DNA from: Crossiella sp. SN42
GTDB lineage: Bacteria; Actinomycetota; Actinomycetes; Mycobacteriales; Pseudonocardiaceae
NCBI RefSeq assembly: GCF_023897065.1
Contig: NZ_JAMHIV010000020.1
Span: 124,001 to 188,000 of the forward strand
Direction of reading: 5' to 3'
Length of the DNA: 64,000 nt
The notes below the pieces were generated by a model, which worked only from the letters and a program-made list of their open reading frames with translations, did no database searches and was not told where the DNA came from. A program made the translations under genes and the position numbers. Below are positions 15,250-23,517 of this stretch, piece after piece (position 1 is the stretch's first letter; the number at the start of each line of letters is the position of its first letter).

Positions 15250-16743
15250 TCAGCGGTTCTGCGGGAATCCCAGGTCGACACTGCTGGTCGCCGGGTCGGG
15301 CCAGCGGGTGGTGACCACCTTTCCCCTGGTGTAGAAGTGCACCCCGTCCTCACCATAGGCGTGGTTGTCGCCGAACAGCGAGGCCTTCCATCCCCCGAAC
15401 GGGTAGTACGGCACCGGCACCGGGATGGGCACGTTGACCCCGACCATGCCGGCCTCGACCTCCAGCTGGAACTTCCTGGCCACCCCGCCGTCCCTGGTGA
15501 AGATGGCCACCCCGTTGCCCCACTGGTTGTCGTTGACCAGGCCGAGAGCGTCCTCATAGGACGGTGCGCGGACCACGGAGAGCACCGGGCCGAAGATCTC
15601 GTCCCGGTACACGCTCATCTCCGGGGTGACGTGGTCGACCAGGCTGACGCCGAGCCAGAAACCGTTGTCGTGTCCCGGAACCGACAGCCCGCGGCCGTCC
15701 GCGACGACCGTGGCGCCTTGTGCCGCACCGGCTTCCACGTAGCTGGCCACCCGGTCGCGGTGCTCGCGGGTGATCAGCGGCCCCATGTCCGAACCGGCGT
15801 CGGTGCCGGGGCCGATGGTGAGGCGGGCGATGCGGTCCTGGATGCGGCGGACCAGGTCGTCGCCGATGCCGCCGACCGCGACCAGCACGGAGACCGCCAT
15901 GCAGCGTTCGCCCGCCGAGCCGTAGGCGGCGGAGACGGCCGCGTCGGCGGCCAGGTCCAGGTCGGCGTCGGGCAGCACCACCATGTGGTTCTTCGCCCCG
16001 CCAAGGGCTTGCACGCGTTTCCCGTTGCCGGTTCCGGTCCGGTAGATGTGCTTGGCCACCGGGGTGGAGCCGACGAAGCTCACCGCGGCCACATCGGGGT
16101 GCTCCAGCAGGCGGTTGACCGCGGTGGCGTCGCCGTGCACCACGTTGAGCACACCGTCGGGCAGTCCGGCCTCGGCCATCAGCTCGGCCACCCGCAACGC
16201 TGCGGAGGGGTCCTTCTCACTCGGCTTGAGCACAAAGGTGTTGCCGCAGGCGATGGCCAGCGGGAACATCCACAGCGGCACCATGGCCGGGAAGTTGAAC
16301 GGGGTGATGCCGGCGACCACGCCGACCGGCTGCCGGATGGAGTGCACGTCCACGCCGGTGGAGGCGCCGATGGACAGGCCGCCCTTGAGCAGCTGCGGGA
16401 TGCCGCAGGCGAACTCGACCACCTCCAGGCCGCGGGAGACCTCGCCCGCCGCGTCCGAGGTCACCTTGCCGTGCTCGGCGGTGAGCAGCGCGGCGATCTC
16501 CTCGCGGTGGCGCAGCAGCAGTTCCCGGTAGGCGAACAGGATCCGGGTGCGGGTGGCCAGCGAGGAGTTCCGCCAGGAGGCCAGCGCGTCCTTGGCCGCG
16601 GCCACCGCACTGTCCACTTCGGACACATCGGCGAGTGCGACCCTGGCGGTCTGCTCGCCGGTGGCCGGGTTGGTGACCACGCCGAAACGGCCGGTGGTGC
16701 TCTCGACGGTCTTGCCGCCGATCCAGTGGTTGATCGTGCGCAT
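15250..16743 (-). CDS. mmsA: CoA-acylating methylmalonate/malonate-semialdehyde dehydrogenase
   Basis: A 497-residue aldehyde dehydrogenase starting at ATG 16743 (GAGGAC upstream). GITPFNFPAMVPLWMFPLAIACGN and LKPSEKDPSAAL are diagnostic of the CoA-acylating MMSDH branch; the catalytic Cys281 lies in AGERCMAV. Unlike ordinary ALDHs it has no general-base Glu in the motif before Cys (LGGAKNHMVVLPDAD), as expected for this subfamily. It converts malonate semialdehyde (from beta-alanine) or methylmalonate semialdehyde to acetyl- or propionyl-CoA. It lies 8 bp downstream of the dihydropyrimidinase in the same operon, which makes it the last enzyme of the pyrimidine route. Confidence 0.93.
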   Translation of the reverse strand: MRTINHWIGGKTVESTTGRFGVVTNPATGEQTARVALADVSEVDSAVAAAKDALASWRNSSLATRTRILFAYRELLLRHREEIAALLTAEHGKVTSDAAGEVSRGLEVVEFACGIPQLLKGGLSIGASTGVDVHSIRQPVGVVAGITPFNFPAMVPLWMFPLAIACGNTFVLKPSEKDPSAALRVAELMAEAGLPDGVLNVVHGDATAVNRLLEHPDVAAVSFVGSTPVAKHIYRTGTGNGKRVQALGGAKNHMVVLPDADLDLAADAAVSAAYGSAGERCMAVSVLVAVGGIGDDLVRRIQDRIARLTIGPGTDAGSDMGPLITREHRDRVASYVEAGAAQGATVVADGRGLSVPGHDNGFWLGVSLVDHVTPEMSVYRDEIFGPVLSVVRAPSYEDALGLVNDNQWGNGVAIFTRDGGVARKFQLEVEAGMVGVNVPIPVPVPYYPFGGWKASLFGDNHAYGEDGVHFYTRGKVVTTRWPDPATSSVDLGFPQNR

Positions 16744-16751
16744 CGGGGTCC

Positions 16752-18158
16752 TCACACCAGGTACTGACACGTGTCGCGCTTGAGGAAGGAGCCGTGGCCC
16801 TTGCTGCCCAGGTACCGGTTCTCCGAGATGACCACCTTGCCGCGGGAGAGCACCACGTCCACCTTGCCGGTGATGGTCTTGCCCTCGTAGCAGGAGTAGT
16901 CGACGTTCATGTGGTGGGTCTCGGCGGAGAGGGTCTGCTTGGCCTTGGGGTCGTAGATCACCACGTCGGCGTCCGCGCCGGGGGCGATGGTGCCCTTGCG
17001 CGGGTACAGGCCGAACATCCGGGCCGGGGTGGCGCAGGCCAGCTCGATCCAGCGCCTACGGCTGATGTGCCCGTCCACCACGCCCTGGTGCAGCAGGTCC
17101 ATCCGGTGCTCCACGCCGGGCAGGCCGTTGGGGATCTTGGAGAAGTCGCCGAGGCCGAGCTCCTTCTGGCCCTTGAAGCAGAACGGGCAGTGATCGGTGG
17201 AGACCACGGAGAGGTCGTTGGTGCGCAGGCCCTTCCACAGCTCGGCCTGGTGCTGCTCGGGCCGCAGCGGGGTGGAGCAGACGTACTTCGAGCCCTCGAA
17301 GCCCGGCCGTGCCAGGTCCTTTGTGGACAGATAGAGGTACTGCGGGCAGGTCTCGGCGAAGGCGTTGACCCCGTTGTCCCGCGCCCTGGCCACCTCGGCC
17401 AGCGCTTCGGCCGCGGACAGGTGCACGATGTAGACCGGCGCGCCGGCCACCCTGGCCAGCTGGATCGCCCGGTGGGTGGCCTCGGCCTCCAGCAGGGCGT
17501 GCCGGACCTGGCCGTGGAAGCGCGGGTCGGTCTCCCCGCGCTGCAACGCCTGTTCGATCAGCACGTCGATGGCGATGCCGTTCTCCGCGTGCATCATGAT
17601 CAGGCCACCGTTGTCCGAGGCCCGTTGCATGGCACGGAGAATCTGCCCGTCGTCGCTGTAGAACACGCCGGGGTAGGCCATGAACAGCTTGAAGCTGGAG
17701 ATGCCCTCGCCGACGAGCTGGTCCATCTCCTTGAGCGTGTGCGCGGTGACCTCGCCCATGATCATGTGGAAGCCGTAGTCGATGGCGCACTGCCCGTCGG
17801 CCTTGGCCTGCCAGGCGTCCAGGCCCTCGCGCAGCGACATGCCGGGGGTCTGCACCGCGAAGTCCACGATGGTGGTGGTGCCGCCCCAGGCCGCGGCGCG
17901 GGTGCCGGTCTCGAAGGTGTCGGAGGCGAAGGTGCCGCCGAAGGGCAGCTCCATGTGGGTGTGGCAGTCCACGCCGCCGGGCAGCACGTAGCGGCCGGTG
18001 GCGTCCAGCACGGTGTCCGCGCCGGTGGACCAGGACTCGGCCAGCCCCGACTCCGGCGCGGCCAGCGCGGCCACCTTCTCGCCCTCGATCAACACATCGG
18101 CGAGTAGTTCGTCCGCGGCGGTGACGACCAGTCCGTTGCGGATCACGGTGCGGCTCAT
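16752..18158 (-). CDS. hydA: Dihydropyrimidinase / D-hydantoinase
   Basis: A 468-residue cyclic amidohydrolase. The metal site begins with H66-T-H68 in GGVDCHTHMELP; the carboxylated bridging lysine is K157 in SSFKLFMAYPG; further ligands are in MMHAENG and VHLSAAEA, and the catalytic Asp in STDHCPF. GTFASDTFETGTRAAAWGGTTT and the NG(L)PGVEHRMDLL substrate loop match true dihydropyrimidinases. It opens dihydrouracil or dihydrothymine to N-carbamoyl-beta-amino acids. ATG 18158 overlaps the aminotransferase stop by 4 bp, so the two are translationally coupled. Confidence 0.94.
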   Translation of the reverse strand: MSRTVIRNGLVVTAADELLADVLIEGEKVAALAAPESGLAESWSTGADTVLDATGRYVLPGGVDCHTHMELPFGGTFASDTFETGTRAAAWGGTTTIVDFAVQTPGMSLREGLDAWQAKADGQCAIDYGFHMIMGEVTAHTLKEMDQLVGEGISSFKLFMAYPGVFYSDDGQILRAMQRASDNGGLIMMHAENGIAIDVLIEQALQRGETDPRFHGQVRHALLEAEATHRAIQLARVAGAPVYIVHLSAAEALAEVARARDNGVNAFAETCPQYLYLSTKDLARPGFEGSKYVCSTPLRPEQHQAELWKGLRTNDLSVVSTDHCPFCFKGQKELGLGDFSKIPNGLPGVEHRMDLLHQGVVDGHISRRRWIELACATPARMFGLYPRKGTIAPGADADVVIYDPKAKQTLSAETHHMNVDYSCYEGKTITGKVDVVLSRGKVVISENRYLGSKGHGSFLKRDTCQYLV

Positions 18159-19453
18159 GGCGATTCCTCCCTGGCCACGGTCAGCGCGTGCTTGAGCACC
18201 CGCAGGCCTTCCTCGGCCTCGGACCTGGTGAGCGAGAGCGGCGGGGCGATGCGCAGCACGTTGTTGTGCAGCCCGCCCTTGCCGATCAGCAGCCCGCCTT
18301 CCCGTGCCACCTCCAGGGCCGTGGTGGCCGCGGCCGGGTCCGGGTCGAGGGTGCCGGGCCGGACCAGCTCGACGCCCAGCATCAGGCCCTTGCCGCGCAC
18401 GTCGCCGACCGCGGGCAGCGAACCCTTGGCGGACACCAGCTCCTGCTTGAGCCAGCCGCCGACCTCGCGCGCGTTGGCCTGGAGGTCGTTGTCCAGCGCG
18501 TAGCGCAGGTTGGCCAGTCCGGCGGCCATGGTGATCGGGCTGCCGCCGAAGGTGGACAGCGAGTTCGCCTTGAGGGTGTTCATGATCTCCGCGCGGGCGA
18601 TCACGCCGCCGATGGACATGCCGTTGCCCAGGCCCTTGGCGAAGGTGACGATGTCCGGGGTCGCGCCGTGCGCCTGCCAGCCCCAGAAGTGCTCGCCGGT
18701 GCGGCCCCAGCCGGTCTGCACCTCATCGGCGATCCACAGGATGCCGTGCTCGTCCAGAACCTCCTTGAACGCGCCGTAGAGCCCGTCCGGCGGCACGCTG
18801 AACCCGCCGACGCCCTGGATCGGCTCGGCGATCAGCGCGGCCGCGTTCTTGTCGCCCTGGTCGAGCACATCGCGCAGATCGTCCACACAGGACCGGATGT
18901 AGTCGTCGTCGGAGAACTCCCGGAACGGCCCGCGGAACCGGTTGCCACCGTGCACATAGGACACTTGGAACGGCGACAGGCTGGTGGTGGACCAGCCGGA
19001 GTTGCCGGTGATGGACACCGCGGAGAAGGAGCGCCCGTGGTAGCTGTTGCGCATCGCCAGCACCTGGTTGGACCGCCGCACACCGGTGGCCAGCAACAGC
19101 GCCGCGTCGTTGGCCTCGGTGCCGCTGGCGGTGAAGAACACCCGCGCGTCCGGGATGCCGGAGACCGCCGCGACCTGCTCGGCCAGCTCCACCATCGGCC
19201 TGCTCAGGTACACCGTGGAGGTGTGCAGGATCTTCCCGGCCTGCTCGGTGACCGCCTTGGTCACCTCGGGCAGGGCGTGCGCGGTCATCGTGGTCAGGAT
19301 GCCGCCGAAGAAGTCCAGGTAGCGGTTGCCCTCGCTGTCGTAGACGTGCCTGCCCTCGCCGCGGTCCAGCTCGATCGGCTCGGCGTAGTAGGCGGACAGC
19401 CAGCTGGGCAGCACCGCCTGGCGGCGGGCGTACAGCTCCGCGTGCGCTCCCAT
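18155..19453 (-). CDS. Class-III (fold I) aminotransferase, probable beta-alanine:pyruvate-type
   Basis: A 432-residue PLP enzyme. The PLP lysine is K273 in VTFAKGLGNGMSIGG, the PLP-pyridine Asp is D243 in WIADEVQTGWGRTG, and FFTASGTEANDAALLLA is the phosphate-binding turn. The sequence falls in the AGXT2-like/4-aminobutyrate group. Its position between the beta-ureidopropionase-type nitrilase (1 bp gap) and dihydropyrimidinase (4-bp overlap) points to transamination of beta-alanine or beta-aminoisobutyrate to the semialdehyde used by the downstream dehydrogenase. The amino acceptor cannot be judged. Confidence 0.92.
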   Translation of the reverse strand: MGAHAELYARRQAVLPSWLSAYYAEPIELDRGEGRHVYDSEGNRYLDFFGGILTTMTAHALPEVTKAVTEQAGKILHTSTVYLSRPMVELAEQVAAVSGIPDARVFFTASGTEANDAALLLATGVRRSNQVLAMRNSYHGRSFSAVSITGNSGWSTTSLSPFQVSYVHGGNRFRGPFREFSDDDYIRSCVDDLRDVLDQGDKNAAALIAEPIQGVGGFSVPPDGLYGAFKEVLDEHGILWIADEVQTGWGRTGEHFWGWQAHGATPDIVTFAKGLGNGMSIGGVIARAEIMNTLKANSLSTFGGSPITMAAGLANLRYALDNDLQANAREVGGWLKQELVSAKGSLPAVGDVRGKGLMLGVELVRPGTLDPDPAAATTALEVAREGGLLIGKGGLHNNVLRIAPPLSLTRSEAEEGLRVLKHALTVAREESP

Positions 19454-19454
19454 C

Positions 19455-20297
19455 TCAGCCCTCCGTCAGGGTTCCGTAGGCGTCCGGGCGGCGGTCCCGG
19501 TAGAAGGCCCACTGCTGGCGGACCTCGTCGATGAGGTCGAAGTCCAGGTCGCGGACGACCAGCTCCTCCTCGGTGCTGCTGGCCACCTCGCCGACCATCT
19601 GGCCGCGCGGGTCGACGAAGTAGCTGGTGCCGTAGAAGTCGTTGTCCCCGTACTCCTCCACGCCGACCCGGTTGATCGCGGCCACGAAGTACTCGTTGGC
19701 CACCGCGGCGGCCGGCTGTTCCAGCTGCCACAGGTAGGCCGAGAGGCCGCGGCTGGTCGCGGAGGGGTTGAACACCAGCTGCGCCCCGGCCAGGCCGAGC
19801 GCGCGCCAGCCCTCGGGGAAGTGCCGGTCGTAGCAGATGTAGACGCCGATCCGGCCGACCGCGGTGTCGAAGACCGGCCAGCCGAGGTTGCCGGGCCGGA
19901 AGTAGTACTTCTCCCAGAAGCCCTTGACCTGCGGAATGTGGTGTTTGCGGTACTTGCCGAGGTAGCTGCCGTCGGCGTCGATGACCGCGGCGGTGTTGTA
20001 GTAGAAGCCGGACTGCTCGACCTCGTAGACCGGCACCACCAGCACCATGCCGGTCTCCTTGGCCAGCGCCCGCATGCGCTGGACGGTCGGACCGTCGGGC
20101 ACCGGCTCGGCCCACCTGTAGTGCTCGGCTTCCTGCACCTGGCAGAAGTACGGGGCGTTGAACACCTCTTGGAAGCCCATGACCTTGGCGCCCTGGGCGG
20201 CCGCGGTGCGCGCCGCGCGCTCGTGCGCCTCGATCATCGAGTCGGTGTCGCCGGTCCACTTCAGCTGGCAGATCGCGGCTCGAACCACGTTGACCAC
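19455..20297 (-). CDS. Nitrilase-superfamily amidohydrolase, beta-ureidopropionase type
   Basis: A 280-residue enzyme. The catalytic triad is E44 (GFQEVFN), K118 (GKYRKHHIP) and C155 (VYICYDRHFPEGWR); the sequence closely follows actinobacterial N-carbamoyl-beta-alanine amidases (FNAPYFCQVQEAEHYRWAEPV; RVGVEEYGDNDFYGTSYF). I place the start at GTG 20297 (VVNVVRAAIC...), with GAGGGGAAAGCT just upstream and the family N-terminus matching; an in-frame start at 20339 would add 14 residues. It hydrolyses N-carbamoyl-beta-alanine to beta-alanine, CO2 and ammonia. It is the first gene of the five-gene pyrimidine operon. Confidence 0.93.
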   Translation of the reverse strand: MVNVVRAAICQLKWTGDTDSMIEAHERAARTAAAQGAKVMGFQEVFNAPYFCQVQEAEHYRWAEPVPDGPTVQRMRALAKETGMVLVVPVYEVEQSGFYYNTAAVIDADGSYLGKYRKHHIPQVKGFWEKYYFRPGNLGWPVFDTAVGRIGVYICYDRHFPEGWRALGLAGAQLVFNPSATSRGLSAYLWQLEQPAAAVANEYFVAAINRVGVEEYGDNDFYGTSYFVDPRGQMVGEVASSTEEELVVRDLDFDLIDEVRQQWAFYRDRRPDAYGTLTEG

Positions 20298-20342
20298 AGC
20301 TTTCCCCTCGCTTCCGGTCTGGGCGTCGGGGTCGACCACGGC

Positions 20343-20371
20343 AACCTATGAAGCCCATCACTCTGGTGCAA
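20343..20371 (-). promoter_or_regulatory. Candidate sigma-70-type promoter of the pyrimidine operon
   Basis: On the minus strand TTGCAC (20371-20366) and TAGGTT (20348-20343) are separated by 17 bp, the spacing of a housekeeping promoter, about 45 bp upstream of the chosen GTG start of the nitrilase gene. Matches to consensus are moderate (TTGACA/TAGGTT-like). This is a prediction only. Confidence 0.4.
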
Positions 20372-20430
20372 TAGGCGGATTGTTACCGAACATAAATTCA
20401 CCCGGGCGCCATGGAGTTAACGTTTGGCGT

Positions 20431-21729
20431 GTGACGACTGCGAACCGCCTGCGCACCGACCGGCTGCCCGGCCTGGTGACCACCGCCTACACCTTCGACG
20501 TACCGGTTGATCATGCTGATCCGCAAGGGGAGCACCTGAGCGTGTTCGCCCGCGAGGTGGTCGCCACCGGCCGGGAGAAGGACGAGCTGCCCTGGCTGAT
20601 GATGTTGCAGGGCGGCCCCGGCCACCCCTGCGAGCGGCCGACCGCGCCCAGTCCGTGGCTGGGCCGGGCGCTGCAGGACTACCGGGTGCTGCTGCTGGAC
20701 CAGCGCGGCACCGGGCTGAGCAGCCGGGTGAACCGGCAGACCCTGCCACTGCGCGGGGACGCCAAGGCGCAGGCCGCCTACCTCGGGCACTTCCGGGCGG
20801 ACTCGATCGTTCGCGATGCCGAGCTGGTGCGGCAGGCGCTGATCGGCGAGCAGAAGTGGAGCATCTACGGGCAGAGCTTCGGCGGGTTCTGCTCGCTGAC
20901 CTACCTGTCGCTGTTCCCCGGCTCCCTGCGCGAGTCGCTGATCACCGGCGGGCTGGCCCCGCTGAGCGCCACCGCGGACGAGGTGTACCGGGCGCTGTAC
21001 CCGAGGGTGCGGGAGAAGAACGAGCGGTTCTTCGCCCGCTACCCCGGCGACCAGGAGATCGCCCGCAAGGTGGTGGAGCACCTGCTCGGAAACGACGTCC
21101 GACTGCCCACCGGGGAACGGTTGACCGCGCACCGGTTCCAGACCCTGGGCATGGGCTTCGGCACCCAGCGCGAGTTCGACTCGCTGCACTACCTGCTCGA
21201 AGCGTCCTTTGTGGACGGTGTCGGCGGGCCGGAGCTCTCCGACTACTTCCTGGCCCAGGCCGGAGCCCGGCTGTCCTTCGCCAGTGCGCCGCTGTACGCG
21301 TTGGTGCACGAGGCGATCTACAACCAGGGCAGCGCCTCGGACTGGTCGGCGCAGCGGGTGCGCGCGGAGTTCCCCGAGTTCGACCTGGAGGGCGACGGCC
21401 CGGTGCTGTTCACCGGCGAGATGATCTACCCCTGGCAGTTCGACGAGGACCCGGCGCTGACCCCGCTGAAGGAGGCGGCCGAGATCCTGGCCGCCCGCGC
21501 CGACTGGGGCCCGCTGTACGACCCGGAGGTGCTGGCGCGCAACGAGGTGCCGGTGGCCGCGGCGGTCTACTTCGACGACATGTACGTGGACGCGGAGTAC
21601 TCCCTGGCGACCGCGAAGGCGGTGCGCGGCACCAAGGTGTGGGTGACCAACGAGTACGAGCACGACGGCGCGGGCCGGTCGGCCGCGGTGCTGGACCGGC
21701 TGATCAAGATGGCCCGCGGCGAGCTCTGA
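20431..21729 (+). CDS. Proline-iminopeptidase-like alpha/beta hydrolase (S33)
   Basis: A 432-residue protein from GTG 20431. MMLQGGPGHPCERP is the oxyanion-hole motif (GGPG) of S33 peptidases; LLLDQRGTGLSSRV follows, and the nucleophile is the Ser in YGQSFGGFCSLTYL. VTNEYEHDGAG near the end supplies the His. Its length and the large cap between ~200 and 340 fit the actinobacterial prolyl aminopeptidase branch. Substrate is probably N-terminal Pro or hydrophobic peptides. It is divergent from the pyrimidine operon across 133 bp but shows no metabolic connection to it. Confidence 0.88.
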   Translation: MTTANRLRTDRLPGLVTTAYTFDVPVDHADPQGEHLSVFAREVVATGREKDELPWLMMLQGGPGHPCERPTAPSPWLGRALQDYRVLLLDQRGTGLSSRVNRQTLPLRGDAKAQAAYLGHFRADSIVRDAELVRQALIGEQKWSIYGQSFGGFCSLTYLSLFPGSLRESLITGGLAPLSATADEVYRALYPRVREKNERFFARYPGDQEIARKVVEHLLGNDVRLPTGERLTAHRFQTLGMGFGTQREFDSLHYLLEASFVDGVGGPELSDYFLAQAGARLSFASAPLYALVHEAIYNQGSASDWSAQRVRAEFPEFDLEGDGPVLFTGEMIYPWQFDEDPALTPLKEAAEILAARADWGPLYDPEVLARNEVPVAAAVYFDDMYVDAEYSLATAKAVRGTKVWVTNEYEHDGAGRSAAVLDRLIKMARGEL

Positions 21730-21751
21730 CCCGCCGGTCACCCGCCCCCGG

Positions 21752-22624
21752 TCAGCCCACGAACAGCAAACGGTTGGGAGTTCCCGGCTTCAGCCCGGTG
21801 ATCTTGCCCTTGGTGGCCCCGTCGACGAGGTGCTTGTGCACCTCGGCGACGGTGGCCTTCGGGTGCGCGCCCAGGTAGATCGCGACCGCGCCGGCCACGA
21901 ACGGCGCGGCCTCGGAGGTGCCGTCGTGCACCGCGGTCGCGGTGTCGGACTTGCTGTCGGCCACCGGAATCGCCGCGCCGGGGGCGAACACGTCGACGCA
22001 TGACCCGATCGCGGAGTGCTGCCACACCTGGTCGGTGCGGGTCACCGAGCCGACGGTGAGCGCGCCCGGCACCCTGGCCGGGGAGTTCTGGCAGGCGTCG
22101 GTGGGCGCGTTGCCCGCGGAGACCACAACCGGTACTCCGGCGTCGAGGACCTGCTGCACGGCGGCGTCCAGGGTCGCCGACTTCGGGCTGCCCAGGCTCA
22201 GGTTCAGCACCGCGGGCTTGACCGCGTTCCTGGCCACCCAGCGGATCGCCTCGACCGCGTCCACCCGCCCGCACAACGCCCGCAGCGACAGGATGTTCGC
22301 CTTGGTCGCGGTCCGCGCGGCGATCGAGGCGACCCCGGTGCCGTGCGTGGCGCAGTCCCCGCCCACGCCCTCCGGGTCGTAGACGGTCCGCGCCCGGCCA
22401 CCGAAGGCCTCGTGCGTGGTCCGGATCCCGGTGTCCAGCACGTAGATGTTGACCCCCGCGCCGGTGCCGGGCGCGGTGTAACCGCCGTCGAGCGGCAACG
22501 CGCGCTGGTCGATGCGGTCCAGGCCCCAGTCAAGCGGGGCGGCGGAGGCGGCGGGGGCGAAAGCGAGCGCGCCGGTCAGGACGGCGGCGAGCAGGGGGAG
22601 GGTGCGTCGGTGCAGGGTGGTCAT
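21752..22624 (-). CDS. Secreted S8 (subtilisin/proteinase K-like) serine protease without propeptide
   Basis: A 290-residue protein with a signal peptide (MTTLHRRTLPLLAAVLTGALAFAPAASA). The triad is D64 (VYVLDTGI-type; here NIYVLDTGI), H94 (CATHGTGVAS, in place of the usual HGTHVAG) and Ser in DGTSEAAPFVAG near residue 241. Mature sequence starts at once with APLDWGLDRIDQRALPLDG, the N-terminus of mature proteinase K-like enzymes. The I9 inhibitor propeptide normally needed for folding is therefore absent. It may fold unaided, or with help from a separate propeptide protein. Extracellular nutrient protease is the likely role. Confidence 0.9.
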   Translation of the reverse strand: MTTLHRRTLPLLAAVLTGALAFAPAASAAPLDWGLDRIDQRALPLDGGYTAPGTGAGVNIYVLDTGIRTTHEAFGGRARTVYDPEGVGGDCATHGTGVASIAARTATKANILSLRALCGRVDAVEAIRWVARNAVKPAVLNLSLGSPKSATLDAAVQQVLDAGVPVVVSAGNAPTDACQNSPARVPGALTVGSVTRTDQVWQHSAIGSCVDVFAPGAAIPVADSKSDTATAVHDGTSEAAPFVAGAVAIYLGAHPKATVAEVHKHLVDGATKGKITGLKPGTPNRLLFVG

Positions 22625-22707
22625 GCGCCCGACTGTGCGGTGTGGACCGGCGGGTGGGTACCGACGTAAGTCGCCGGGGTTTCACTTCGCGAGGCTGTTT
22701 TGAACAG

Positions 22708-23478
22708 CTATCCCCAGGTGAGCGGGTCGAGGTGGAGGTAGAAGCGCTGGCGCGGGGTGTCCAGGTCGATGCCGTAGCGCGCGGCGAAGGCCTCGTCGGC
22801 GGCACCGGCCTGGGCCTCGTCGGTCCAGGTCTCTCGGGAGTTGGCCAGCAGCAGGGAGAGGTCGGCGTAGCGGTCGGCCCGGCCGAGGCGGCCCAGGTCG
22901 ATGAAACCGGCGACGGTGCGGGTGTCCGGGTCGAGGATGATGTTGGGCAGGCACAGGTCGCCATGGCAGACCACGGTGTCCGCGGCCTCCTGCCCCAGCC
23001 GCTGCCCGACCTGCTCCGCGATCCGCGCGAGCAGCGCGATCGGCGGCGTGTCCTGCTGTTCGACCGGCAGGAAGTCGGGGTTGACCGCCTCGCGCGCCAC
23101 CACGTCCTGGGCGAGGGCGAACATCCGGGTCAGCTCGCGGCTGAACGGGCAGTCCGCCACGGGCAGGTCGTGCAGGGCGCGCACCGCCTCGGCGATCGAC
23201 GGCCAGGCCCGCCACAGGTCCTCGGGCGAGACGCGGTCCGCGGGCACGCCGGGCACCGCGCTGGTGACCAGGCAGGCCCCGTTGTCGTCGCTGGTCCAGT
23301 CCAGTACCCGGGGACCGGGGATGCCGGTGCCGCTGAGCCAGTCGACGCGATCCCGTTCCTGGGCCAGCGAATCCTGTTGCCCGGCGGTGACGTGTTTGGC
23401 ATAACGCTGGCCGTCAGGACTGCGCTTGACCACCGCACCGGACTCGCCACTGGTGATGGACGCCCACACGGTGATCAT
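22708..23478 (-). CDS. APH(3'')-type aminoglycoside O-phosphotransferase
   Basis: A 256-residue kinase-fold protein from ATG 23478. CHGDLCLPNIILD is the Brenner catalytic loop (HGDxxxxN), and GFIDLGRLGRADRYADLSLL carries the Mg-binding Asp. Compared from memory with streptomycin 3''-phosphotransferases, the match is extensive: ERDRVDWLSGTGIPGPRVLDW, DNGACLVTSAVPGVPAD, AWPSIAEAVRALHDLPVADCPF, VVAREAVNPDFLP and the C-terminus FYLHLDPLTWG. It should inactivate streptomycin-like aminoglycosides in the cytoplasm. It is a lone gene divergent from the leucine-rich-repeat-variant genes; no producer-type cluster surrounds it, so an intrinsic resistance or metabolite kinase role is likely. Confidence 0.88.
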   Translation of the reverse strand: MITVWASITSGESGAVVKRSPDGQRYAKHVTAGQQDSLAQERDRVDWLSGTGIPGPRVLDWTSDDNGACLVTSAVPGVPADRVSPEDLWRAWPSIAEAVRALHDLPVADCPFSRELTRMFALAQDVVAREAVNPDFLPVEQQDTPPIALLARIAEQVGQRLGQEAADTVVCHGDLCLPNIILDPDTRTVAGFIDLGRLGRADRYADLSLLLANSRETWTDEAQAGAADEAFAARYGIDLDTPRQRFYLHLDPLTWG

Positions 23479-23517
23479 GGTAGCTGGTTGACTTGGCGGG
23501 GCGGAGGGAGTTGAGCG

